Shown: positions 32,861 to 41,700 of the stretch, one piece after another
Layout: each line of letters begins with the position of its first letter
How positions within the stretch are numbered: the stretch's first letter is position 1
NCBI GenBank assembly: GCA_002722735.1
Contig: PBMR01000003.1
Location: 41,637-87,526 of the forward strand
Direction: 5' to 3'
DNA: 45,890 bases
DNA from: Methanobacteriota archaeon
GTDB taxonomy: Archaea > Thermoplasmatota > Poseidoniia > Poseidoniales > Thalassarchaeaceae
Position numbers and translations under genes: made by a program
The notes under the pieces: generated by a model
Database searches by the model: none
What the model was told of the DNA's origin: nothing
Seen by the model: the letters and a program-made list of their open reading frames with translations, nothing else

Positions 32861-33829
32861 TCAACCCCCTCCTTCGAATAGCATCGAGAGATCAAGAGGG
32901 GCGACCCCTCTATTGAGTGCGCTTGAAGAGATGACATCGACCCCGCTCCCGCTCCACTCCGACAAAGAGTCCAACTCCACCCCACCTGAACCCTCGAGCA
33001 CACACCACTGCCGCAGATCTCTTTTGGATAGAATCTCGTCAACCTGCAGAGCCTCCTCGGGCCCCATATTGTCCAGCAGTAGTACGACCCTTTCTCCAGC
33101 ATTACGAATTTTCTGCACACGGCTCCAAGCCGAGGCTACGACCAACGCCTGCTCGGCCTCTCGCACCTCAAACACAGTGAATCTCGCGTGTTCGTCCATG
33201 TCCATCGAGGTCACAACCCTAGTCAACGCATCTGCATCACTTTCCCCACCCCTTTTCATTGCAACGAGGTCGTTCTCCTTGATCATCAGAGCATCACCTC
33301 TACTCAGTCTATGCGTTAGACCACCACCGACATGGACGGCCCATTTATCCAGAAGCCCCCAATCAGATTTTCTCGTGGCTGCAACACCGATTTCTCCAGC
33401 AACCTCTGACCAAAGTGCCACATTAGTCGCTATTCCCGAAAGGCCGCCCAGTATGTTCAGTAGTATACGTTCGGCCTGCAGGGCTTGGATGGAACTACCA
33501 AGAAGCTCTAGAATTACGCTGTTTTCGAATACTCCCCTTCCCTCTGTGACATGCCACTCGATTTCGCATTCATCAAAATGACGTTCCAATAATCGTTCGA
33601 TTACGGGAATGCCACAGATTCTCCCCGGCTGCCGGGAGACAACCCTCGCCACGACCTCTCCCTCAGGACCCCCTCCCCCTCCTTGCTCATCTGAGACCAT
33701 CGCATCCACCCAACCATCTATTGAATTTAGGAAGAGGTCGGTGGCCTCTCCGGTCTCCAAGTTACCCGACCAGAGCAGGGAGGACCGGTCATGTGGGATT
33801 GTTTTCACGGGATTACGTGACGATGCCAT
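32861..33829 (-). CDS. nadC: Nicotinate-nucleotide pyrophosphorylase (quinolinate phosphoribosyltransferase)
   Basis: A 322-residue NadC for the quinolinate to nicotinate mononucleotide step of NAD synthesis. Seen: AERILLNILGGLSGIAT, ATRKSDWGLLDKWAVHVGG, LTHRLSRGDALMIKENDLVA with the substrate-binding residues, VFEVREAEQALVV, VLLLDNMGPEEALQVDEIL, and a C-terminal GSGVDVISSSALNRGVAPLDLS. ATG 33829 is preferred over ATG 33883, which would overlap pcc1. Motif variants (for example DWGLLDKW where bacterial enzymes have 'TPGLR') suggest the archaeal subtype. Its stop directly precedes the phosphopantothenate synthetase ATG. Confidence 0.9.
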   Translation of the reverse strand: MASSRNPVKTIPHDRSSLLWSGNLETGEATDLFLNSIDGWVDAMVSDEQGGGGGPEGEVVARVVSRQPGRICGIPVIERLLERHFDECEIEWHVTEGRGVFENSVILELLGSSIQALQAERILLNILGGLSGIATNVALWSEVAGEIGVAATRKSDWGLLDKWAVHVGGGLTHRLSRGDALMIKENDLVAMKRGGESDADALTRVVTSMDMDEHARFTVFEVREAEQALVVASAWSRVQKIRNAGERVVLLLDNMGPEEALQVDEILSKRDLRQWCVLEGSGGVELDSLSEWSGSGVDVISSSALNRGVAPLDLSMLFEGGG

Positions 33830-33869
33830 GTATTGAAGGGTGCGAACATCGCATCGGGTCTTCGAGCCA

Positions 33870-34109
33870 TCAATCGACTGCATCTAGACCCGACTCCACC
33901 GCAGCAAGGCAGGCAAGGATGTCATCCACCGTCAATCTCGTTCTACTGAGACTACCGGACCGCACGACGATTCGTAGTTCGACCCCCTCCTCTCCTTCTG
34001 ATAACGATGCCTCGAACTCACTCGGGTCATCAGGGATAATGGATGCCATCAGGGCCTCTGCACGTGCTCTATCTCCTGTCCAGATGATTTCAGCCTCGGC
34101 GACTCCCAT
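33870..34109 (-). CDS. Pcc1-like KEOPS complex subunit
   Basis: A 79-residue protein of the CTAG/Pcc1 type. A first strand AEAEIIWTGDRARAEALMASI, a middle strand VELRIVVRSGSLSRTRLTVDDIL and a final helix CLAAVESGLDAVD match the size and layout of archaeal Pcc1. Pcc1 dimerises and bridges Kae1 in the complex that makes tRNA t6A. The match is made on length and pattern, as the family is poorly conserved. It sits between DUF373 (51 bases away) and nadC (40 bases away) in the same orientation. No Kae1 or Bud32 gene is in the window. Confidence 0.7.
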   Translation of the reverse strand: MGVAEAEIIWTGDRARAEALMASIIPDDPSEFEASLSEGEEGVELRIVVRSGSLSRTRLTVDDILACLAAVESGLDAVD

Positions 34110-34160
34110 GCTGCGACGACCTATGCCTATCCTCTGTCATCCTCGCTCTGTCGATGCGTC

Positions 34161-35279
34161 TCAGACTCCCCAGAACCTGTTCCCAGAACCAAGGTCATCA
34201 CCTTCCGAGAACGATTGAACAACGGTCCTGAGCAGATAGTAGAGAATCACGGAGAACACAGGGAGCCCCCAGTCTTCGGAGACCTGCGACACTACGAGGA
34301 CATAGTCTCCTTCGGTAATGACTTGTAGCGTGACTTTGAGAATCGCATCAGCGAAGGTGTAGACCACGCCGCTCAGACCGAGGAGAAGCACACTCCGTCC
34401 CGTGAAGCTGCCCTCCTTCCAGCGTAAGACGCCTAGTGAGAGTGCGAACGAGAAGAGTGAGATTAGTATCCACGGAAGAACCTCATCGAGCGTTTTCGTG
34501 ATCAGCCACAAGAGCCCCTGATCGGGGAGGGGACCCGTCATTTTCTGGTATGAGAGGAGCACAGCTAGTAGTATAGAAACAATCGAGAGCCCCCAGAGCA
34601 AGGATGAGAACAGACCCCCCGAGGCGCTCTCCCTCATGTCCATCATCAGGCGTTCCATCTGCTGCTCCCACCCAAGTCCCTTGCCGAGAAGCCAAACTCC
34701 CATGATGAGTGGTAGAGCCCCAATGAGCACGATGCCATTGGGCAATATTAGCCCGAGACCCAGAATCATCAGGAAGATTGCCAGGGGAACTAGGAGACGT
34801 GCCCTGAACCTAGGGTCCTCTACGGCTTTGATGATGTAGTAGTATGTCCCCTCGATACCCTTGGACTGCCTGACGATAACCTTCTCAACGGTGTCGACCC
34901 TTATTCTGGAAGTGACGATTGGCAGAGACGCCTCATCGTCCGCTCCATCCGTGACCAGCAGTGCGCTGTCAGGTTGGAATTCTTGAATCACCTCATCCAA
35001 TTGGCTGGCAATCGCTCGGTCGCTCCTCGGACCGACCCTCACATCGCCAGTCAGAATGGCGATTTCGACCTCATCACCGGCCCCCGCACGCTCCACAATC
35101 CGGTCGTGGTGGTGGAGCGCACCGAGTATCGCGTTGGTGTCGGACTCTTCTGGATCGGCGATACCCAGCCTCAAGGCAGCCGTTAAAGTGGATTTGCGTC
35201 CTACCACCGGCCCCCTGATTCCGGCCTTGACACCGAGATCGTTGTCCCTATCGATCGTGAGGACGAGCGTGCGAACCAT
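34161..35279 (-). CDS. DUF373 family membrane protein
   Basis: A 372-residue archaeal protein. The soluble N-terminal half starts LVLTIDRDNDLGVKAGIRGPVVGR and includes HHHDRIVERAGAGDEVEIAILTGD and SALLVTDGADDEASLPI. The C-terminal half is hydrophobic, with about six membrane segments (for example LLVPLAIFLMILGLGLIL, LLWGLSIVSILLAVLL and ILISLFSFALSLGVL). This matches DUF373 (COG2237), a widely conserved archaeal family of unknown function. It lies 37 bases after priL in the same orientation. GTG/ATG choices near 35279 were not resolved further. Confidence 0.9.
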   Translation of the reverse strand: MVRTLVLTIDRDNDLGVKAGIRGPVVGRKSTLTAALRLGIADPEESDTNAILGALHHHDRIVERAGAGDEVEIAILTGDVRVGPRSDRAIASQLDEVIQEFQPDSALLVTDGADDEASLPIVTSRIRVDTVEKVIVRQSKGIEGTYYYIIKAVEDPRFRARLLVPLAIFLMILGLGLILPNGIVLIGALPLIMGVWLLGKGLGWEQQMERLMMDMRESASGGLFSSLLWGLSIVSILLAVLLSYQKMTGPLPDQGLLWLITKTLDEVLPWILISLFSFALSLGVLRWKEGSFTGRSVLLLGLSGVVYTFADAILKVTLQVITEGDYVLVVSQVSEDWGLPVFSVILYYLLRTVVQSFSEGDDLGSGNRFWGV

Positions 35280-35316
35280 GTTCCCCTCCGTTTGCTCGCA
35301 CTTGGGCTACCTCTAC

Positions 35317-36486
35317 TTATGAGGAATTGGCCGAATCGCTCCCCTCTCCCTCGACTACCCGGGCCTCGGGATTTGACGAGTCTTGAAATCGGCGCCTCTG
35401 TTTGGCCCTGATGTATTTCAGAGGGTGCGTCATCCATTCTTGGTCGCATAGCGAATCGTCACCCAGCTGAACAGGGCATCTGGCATTCGTCTTCAGCGCC
35501 GAGCACCCGTGGGGGGTATAACCACGTTCGTATATCTGACTAACCTGATAGGAAGTGGTCTCAACCTCGTAGTCAGGGGCATTGGCAAAGAAGTTGCAGG
35601 CCTGTTCACGAGCGAGTCCGAGGGCACTCGAGAATGCCGCTATGAACACTCTCCCCACGTGGTTGACGTTTACCCCTTGGTTCAACTCGGACACTGCCGA
35701 TTCGAAGCACGGTGGCCAATCCTCACGAATAGCAGCGGTCATGGGCATCTCGGCCTCGACACGTTCCGAAAGAAGACCCGTGATACGCTCAACGGGCTCA
35801 GAGAACCTAGCTGCGAACTCATCGTCCATCCTTTCCATCCGGTCTAGGCAACTCCGATGGAGATGCTCGCGAATCCTTTCCTTAATCAGCCGCGCAGTCC
35901 TCTCTCTGCTTGATTCTCCAACTCCAGCATCCAAGCATACCCATCCATCTCGCACTGGTCTATTTACCAGCCTCCAGTAGTTGCCCGATATTCGCGGGCA
36001 CAACTCTATGAAATCAGCTAGTGGGACCCAGAACTCAACGTCTCTGGTACCATTGCCATCTGCTCTTATGTCAGAGAGGTAGGAACCAGAGATTTCAGGA
36101 AAACTCTCGCTGTCGATTCCTAGGAGTCGATCGGCCCTGCTTGCCTCCCCCTCAATCCATCTCGCAAGCAGCCTTTCGTCGAACGAGGCACAAACAACCA
36201 GCATCGCGTGGAGGAACGAGAGGGCCTCCGTCATCCTCCCGATTTCGGTAGATATGTCAATGGTTGACGCCTCTTCGATTCCACCGTCCTGAAGCACCGA
36301 ATCCACTAATCTGACCCTCCCTCTAATCCTTACATCCTCGAGCCACGGAGCATCGATCAACTCCTCGATTGAGATTCCGTTCTCCTCCAGTATACCCTTG
36401 ATGAATTCACTGCCCTGGGGAAGAAAGGGATAACGAGCAAGCATCCCCCTGTCCTCGATTCGCGGAAGGATTAGCGGCATGGGCAT
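35317..36486 (-). CDS. priL: DNA primase large subunit PriL
   Basis: The PriL subunit of the archaeal/eukaryotic primase, about 389 residues. The N-terminal part has YPFLPQGSEFIKGILEENG. Four cysteines suit the [4Fe-4S] cluster of the C-terminal domain: one in PPCFESAVSEL, one in YTPHGCSAL, one in TNARCPVQ and one in DSLCDQEW. AFSSALGLAREQACNFFANAPDY precedes the YQVSQIYERGYTP loop that begins the cluster site. PriL binds the initiating nucleotides with PriS, which is not in the window. ATG 36486 or 36480 is preferred over the 36516 start, which overlaps the divergent mptE region. It leads the run priL-DUF373-pcc1-nadC-phosphopantothenate synthetase. Confidence 0.92.
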   Translation of the reverse strand: MPMPLILPRIEDRGMLARYPFLPQGSEFIKGILEENGISIEELIDAPWLEDVRIRGRVRLVDSVLQDGGIEEASTIDISTEIGRMTEALSFLHAMLVVCASFDERLLARWIEGEASRADRLLGIDSESFPEISGSYLSDIRADGNGTRDVEFWVPLADFIELCPRISGNYWRLVNRPVRDGWVCLDAGVGESSRERTARLIKERIREHLHRSCLDRMERMDDEFAARFSEPVERITGLLSERVEAEMPMTAAIREDWPPCFESAVSELNQGVNVNHVGRVFIAAFSSALGLAREQACNFFANAPDYEVETTSYQVSQIYERGYTPHGCSALKTNARCPVQLGDDSLCDQEWMTHPLKYIRAKQRRRFQDSSNPEARVVEGEGSDSANSS

Positions 36487-36542
36487 AGATGGTAATTCTC
36501 CGCGAGGGTTCTTCAATACTCACCGAGCCCTTCCACTGGAGC

Positions 36543-37307
36543 ATGTCAGACAGTGATGGACCCACAGACCTAGCTCCTGTTGATCCAGTATTGATTGATC
36601 TGCAGGATGAAGTGCGTGAGTTCTTTGACTGGGATCTGAGGGATGACGTGGATAGCGCGCAACTGCTGATTGCGAGAGTCGAGGAATCAGAAATTGAGTC
36701 GTGGGCTAGGCACAATCGTCTTGCCACAATTGCACACCTCTTCCGAAGGCTGGTTATCAGAGAACCCGAAGTAGCGGTTCTCGGTTCGGCAATCGAACCC
36801 GAAGATCTGACTCCTATCCTCGAGCGTCCGGTGCTTCTCGTTGCAGCTGATGGTGCTTCAGCTGTGCTGTCAGAGTTGCCGGATTCGCTGTCAGAGAAGG
36901 CATGGTCCCGACTAGTATGTGTCGTAAGCGATGCTGACGGTGGTGATGGAACCGAACAGGCAGTCAGGCGATCCGTCCCCTTCATTCTCCACGCCCATGG
37001 TGATAACGAGCAAGAGTGGAGTGCATTATTGGATATCGCCGAAATCTCAGCAAATCCACCCAGTCTCATACTAACTCATCAGACTCCCACGGGCATAGAG
37101 GGGATGTACAACCCGGGTGGATTTACCGATGGTGACAGGGCAGTTTGTTTCCTCAGGGCGCTCGGTGTCAGAATGGATCGAATTTTGGTGATGGGGACGA
37201 GGACTGATTATGTCGGCCGTTGGTCGGGGTTCACCCAAGAGCAAACCAAACTCCAGAAACTGAGATGGATGGCTAGATTCCTAGACATTCTAGGAATCGA
37301 GTTGTAA
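36543..37307 (+). CDS. DUF115/MptE-like 6-hydroxymethylpterin pyrophosphokinase
   Basis: About 254 residues. The C-terminal core has VLLVAADGASAVL, VVSDADGGDGTEQAV, FILHAHGDNEQEW, LTHQTPTGIEGMYNPGGFTDGDRAVCFL and LVMGTRTDYVGRWSGFT. The NPGGFTDGDRAV block and AHGDN are signatures of the archaeal DUF115 (MptE) family, which makes 6-hydroxymethyl-7,8-dihydropterin diphosphate for pterin/folate-type cofactors. A pterin precursor enzyme fits the folate-dependent PurN and PurH. ATG 36543 is preferred over 36489. It is divergent from priL and converges with the DUF2135-like gene, which ends at the adjoining base. Confidence 0.86.
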   Translation: MSDSDGPTDLAPVDPVLIDLQDEVREFFDWDLRDDVDSAQLLIARVEESEIESWARHNRLATIAHLFRRLVIREPEVAVLGSAIEPEDLTPILERPVLLVAADGASAVLSELPDSLSEKAWSRLVCVVSDADGGDGTEQAVRRSVPFILHAHGDNEQEWSALLDIAEISANPPSLILTHQTPTGIEGMYNPGGFTDGDRAVCFLRALGVRMDRILVMGTRTDYVGRWSGFTQEQTKLQKLRWMARFLDILGIEL

Positions 37308-38513
37308 TCAACTCACTACGAAGGTCCCGGCTTCGACTTGAGATCCATCACTGCTAATGGTGCCAGAAATCTCCTCTTCGTCTCCACGATTGTCAATCGA
37401 GACCGTGAATTCCGAATCCTCCCCCTCACCTTCTGTTTCGAAGTGCTGGACTATGATTGAATAGTCTCCAGCAGGGGGATTCTCGGACCAAGACACAACC
37501 TGTCTGCCCTCGTTCGGATTGAAACTTTCGATGTCGAACGACCCACCTTTCGACTCCTCTGGGTCGAAGAACGAGACCGCACTCCCGTCCGGAGTGATTA
37601 CAGACAGCCCCAAATCACTGGACGAATCCCAGTTCAGAGTGACGGAAACCCCGTCATGCACGGTGCCTACCCTACGTCGCAGGGCATCGACTTCCCTGGC
37701 CTCGGAGAATTCCTCGGCCTCTTGGGGCTCTTCGGCCTCTTGGGGCTCTTCGGCCTCTTGGGGTTTCTCAATAACGTCGCTCTGTCCGGGTTCAGCGATG
37801 GCAAACTTCGCTACAAACTGCAACTCGTTACTCTTCTCCACCGTTCCCTCGTAGAACCGCTTGCTCTCTCCAATCGAGACGCTTACGGTGTAGTCAGTTG
37901 CATTCTTCATGTGTATCTTGGAGAGCACCGGTGCCCATGCGAACAGTCCGCGCTTGTGTATCTTATAGTGGCGAATGCCAATTCGGTAGACCCCTGCGGG
38001 CGGGGTCCGAGTCCAGACTATGTTCTCCACAGGCGTCTTGGAAGTCGGCTTGAAGTTCATATCCACGTCCAATTCCCCTTCGCAAGTCGACTTCCTGTGA
38101 TCGTGGTAGATATGCTCTCCAGAAGGAGTGATGACGTGGAGATCAAGGTCGTTCCAGTTGTTCCACATCAGGCTAATTTGGACAGCCCCCCTCTTCGCCC
38201 CTTCCCTCTCAAGCCGCTTTTCGAGCACAGAGATCTCTCGACTACTGACTTCAGTCTCCTGAACCCCCGCCCCGATTGTCGATCCTTCACCTAGTGACTC
38301 TGTAGTGGCCGAAATTAGAGACCGGTCTCTTCTTGAGCCCCTGCCCCTAGAACGTCTGGCCTTAGCTCCCTCAGAGGTGTGCTCAGTCAGGTTGGTTCGA
38401 GTGGACGGTAGGATTGTTCTACGCTTACCGGAACGGGCAATTCTGTAGATTCCATGAAGAGTAAAGGCAAGGACAAGGACGATGATGACAATGGACACAG
38501 GGTCGAAGGCCAC
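37308..38513 (-). CDS. Membrane-anchored protein with two DUF2135-like beta-sandwich domains
   Basis: A 401-residue protein. An N-terminal transmembrane helix (VSIVIIVLVLAFTLHGIY) is followed by an Arg/Ser-rich stretch. A first beta domain has LMWNNWNDLDLHVITPSGEHI and SKTPVENIVWTRTPPAGVYRIG. An acidic (EEPQEA)3 linker comes next, then a second copy with LNWDSSSDLGLSVITPDGSAV and VVSWSENPPAGDYSIIVQH. The two domains share the 'DL-L-V-TP-G ... ENPPAGxY' pattern of DUF2135. The first domain also carries a Cys near STCEGELDVD. N-terminal orientation is uncertain: the domains may be outside if the helix is a signal anchor. No catalytic motif is seen. Confidence 0.78.
   Translation of the reverse strand: MAFDPVSIVIIVLVLAFTLHGIYRIARSGKRRTILPSTRTNLTEHTSEGAKARRSRGRGSRRDRSLISATTESLGEGSTIGAGVQETEVSSREISVLEKRLEREGAKRGAVQISLMWNNWNDLDLHVITPSGEHIYHDHRKSTCEGELDVDMNFKPTSKTPVENIVWTRTPPAGVYRIGIRHYKIHKRGLFAWAPVLSKIHMKNATDYTVSVSIGESKRFYEGTVEKSNELQFVAKFAIAEPGQSDVIEKPQEAEEPQEAEEPQEAEEFSEAREVDALRRRVGTVHDGVSVTLNWDSSSDLGLSVITPDGSAVSFFDPEESKGGSFDIESFNPNEGRQVVSWSENPPAGDYSIIVQHFETEGEGEDSEFTVSIDNRGDEEEISGTISSDGSQVEAGTFVVS
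37715..37763. repeat. 18-bp tandem repeat coding for (EEPQEA)n
   Basis: Unit cggcctcttggggctctt repeats 2.7 times with no mismatch in the first two copies, starting at 37715 and 37733, with a partial third copy from 37751. It encodes the acidic linker between the two DUF2135-like domains. Perfect copies suggest recent slippage. Confidence 0.85.
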
Positions 38514-38691
38514 GCCACCGAACGTGAGAGCTTTCTTTTGATAACATCGGTCGTACAGACACGTTGCTCAGCCCAAAACAGACACAAGCGCCGGTTGTTT
38601 CATAATCATAGTAACTCTCCTCTACGAGGAGGGGAGCGGAAGCGATGCTAACACTCTTGATTTCCGACCAGCAGGCGTCCCTCATTAATTC

Positions 38692-38696
38692 GGAGG
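38692..38696 (+). promoter_or_regulatory. Ribosome binding site for the 1633-residue protein
   Basis: ggagg lies 7 bases before GTG 38704. It supports the GTG start, the first one in frame after this site, for the large surface protein. Confidence 0.6.
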
Positions 38697-38703
38697 TAGA
38701 TTC

Positions 38704-41700
38704 GTGAGGAGAGCAGCGGTCCTAATCGCCATGCTGTTCATCCTGCCGCTACTCGCACACACCCCGGCCTACTCAGTGGATTCACGCGCTCAGTCAACTT
38801 CGGGAAGGTCCTTGGAAGCCGATGTCGCAGTGACTGGCATCAACATCACGACACCATCGGTCATGGTCGGTGGGACCCCCACTCTCGCACCACAGACTCA
38901 CATCATTCGTGTTAACATACTGAACCTCGGCGGCTCTTCAGCAGACGGGAATCTAACCCTAGAGGCCAATACCGGCTCTGGTTATGCGGAGGTAGATGTA
39001 AGGACGGTGAGCATCAACTCAGGGCAGCAAGAGGTTCACCTGCTCTACTGGGACGCTACCACGGTGGGCACCGGATTCGGATTGAAGGCAGTCTGGGACG
39101 TCAACTTGTCGACCTCGACCGATTCCGACTCGGGCAATGACGAGATGGCCATAACTGGTATCAGTGTCATGGCGGTCGAGGATGCAGCACCCATCGCGGA
39201 TTCCTTACCAGACAATGGGGATACGCTGGCCAGAGCGCAGTGGGTGGGCGGGATTACCGTGGTCAACACCGGCAACCAACCGGTCAACGTGACTGCCCAG
39301 CTGACCCTGACCTCGACATCAACGGCGGCTCAGACGCAGGTCATATCGACCACAGCTACCGCACCATCCGGCAGCCTCGCCAACCCACCGGATCCTCAGA
39401 ACATCTCCCTCAGCTTCGACGGCACGAGCCTAGAGGGGACTTACACCTTAGCGGGAAGCCTACTGATCACAGGTCCCTCCGGGACTCCGAGCACAGTGAC
39501 CATCGAGTCACGAACTGTCTCGTTCATCGCGCTGAGGGCCACGCTGATAGCCGCGAGCAACAGGAACATAGATCCCGGCGGCGTGACGACTCTCAATTTC
39601 ATTCTGCAGAACTCCGGTGACGAGGGGGACAACTTCACCGTCACCCAGAGCAACACCTCCTCCCCCGGTGAGTATTGGGCCAACATCTCGGCGGGCATCC
39701 ATACCGAAGACGACCCGCTGTTCGTCGACTCAGGAGAAACCGTGGCTATCCAGGTCCCCGTCGAGATTCCATCAACCGCAGCAATGTCCGAATCCGTGCG
39801 AATCACCATCACCGTGCAGAGCCTCGCCGCCGGCTACGTGCTCGATGCTTCCTCTATAGTCATGGCAGGAGGCTTGTACCAGTCCGAGATAACTCAGAAT
39901 CACAGCCACGATCTTGGCGCTGAGTACGCGAATATCACCCCTGGAGACCCCTTGACACTTGACTACACCCTGAAGAACACCGGGACCGCCCCCGCCCAGT
40001 TCCAAATTTTCGTGGCCTCCACCCAGTCAGTCCCCTACTGGACAATCCACTCACCAGTGACATTGACCGACGTGATGATAGCCAATGAAACCAGGACGAT
40101 CCCCGTCACCATCACCACTCCCACCCTGCAGATGCCATTGAACCCCGCTTGGAATATCGAAGCCGGCCTCCAGATACAGATCGGCATCCAAGCCATTCCC
40201 GTCGAGGGGGGCCTGCCCTCGTCCAACCTGACGATGATTATCGTCGACGGCATGGTGGAGATGGATCTCGAGATCTTGGGACAGCCTCGCGATGTCTCCG
40301 TCGATGAGCTATTGTCCGGGTCTTCGGACAGATACGTCGATTTCCAAGTGCAGATGGTGCACAACCTCGGCTCCAACAACAGCCAGGCCCAAGTGACTTT
40401 GGCGCCGACGGTAGCCTCCGGCGATACGACTGGAATCACATTCACCCCAGACGTGAGTGGCAAGGAGAATGAGAGGTTCTACGCATCAATTACCCCGAGC
40501 ACCATGGACCTGTCTCCCGGGGAGATTGGGTACGGCGTTGTATCGATCACGCATCAGCACAAAAGCAGCCAAAGCCACCCCTATCCTGCCGCGGGTAGGT
40601 TCACCTTCGACTTCACGACGACCTCTGATTGGGGGGACTTCAATGGCACCCTTTCACAGGACGACTCAGCGGAGATAACCTACAGGGTCGAGAAGTTCAG
40701 GGCGGCCGAACTTGCATCAGGCGGCATCTTCACGGGAGACCCCGGCACCGCCATACCCGCCACGATGTCCCTGAAGAACACCGGCAACGACGCGGACAAC
40801 TTCTCCATCGGCTTCTTGCCAATCGAGGGCTGGGACATTCAAGTCAGCAAGCCCGCTGTGAACGCCCTGAAGTCGAGGACCAACCTCTATCCCTTCGTAG
40901 AGGGCCATGATGACTCGGATGTGACGTCGTTCACTATCACGGCCACCCCCCCATCAACTGCCAGCGCTGACGAAACGCACGAGATTTGGGTCTATGCCAA
41001 CTCGACTGATACCGGCGAGTTGCTATCATACGCCCCTGCGTACTTCCAACTTACCGAGCTCGTTTCAGCGGAGCTAAGCCCGGCAAACGCCACGGCCGTC
41101 CTCGACAGGCTCGGCCAAACTACCATCATGATCTTGCTCAACAACAGCGGAAACTCGAACAAGACCTTCGACTTGACGCTCGACAATCACAATCCCCTCA
41201 ATATCCGACTTTCCTTCGCCGACGACGGAACCGTCGTCCTCTCCAAGACACAAACCGTCGCCCCGGCTAGCCAGGCCATCGTCCGCGTATATGCCCTCGC
41301 CGGGACCACGGCGAGGGCCGATGATGTGAACAAGTTCGAAGTCGTGGTGTCGAGCAATGGGACCGAGTTGGACCGTAGCGGCATCAACGTCCAAGTGAAC
41401 CCATTCCATTTCATCATCTTCAAGATGAACGAGGAGTACAATGCGATTCCCGGGGGCACCATCCAAGTCCCTATCTTGTTGGAAAATAGTGGGAACCTCC
41501 TGGAGGTGGTCAACGTCTCAGCACTCGCTCCGGTGGGCTGGAACCAGTCTGCGAACGACTCTGCCATAGCAATCGAGCCGGGTGCTGAGGGCGCATGGGT
41601 GAAACTGAGCATCACCCTGCCACCTCTCGAAGCAGGCGAGAGCCTCGCTGCGGACAAGGTCTTCGAGATTCCCATACAAGTGCTGAACATCTCCGACAAC

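Noticed and set aside
37715-37763. Possible CRISPR-like array
   Set aside because: Units are contiguous, in-frame 18-bp copies with no spacers, within a coding sequence.
37656-38294. Plus-strand open frame with Leu/Gly/Phe repeats (GLFGLLGLFG)
   Set aside because: It is the antisense reading of the EEPQEA tandem repeat in the DUF2135-like gene, not a separate hydrophobic protein.
41074-41466. Minus-strand open frames inside the giant surface protein
   Set aside because: High-GC third positions keep antisense frames open; none has a motif or start context.
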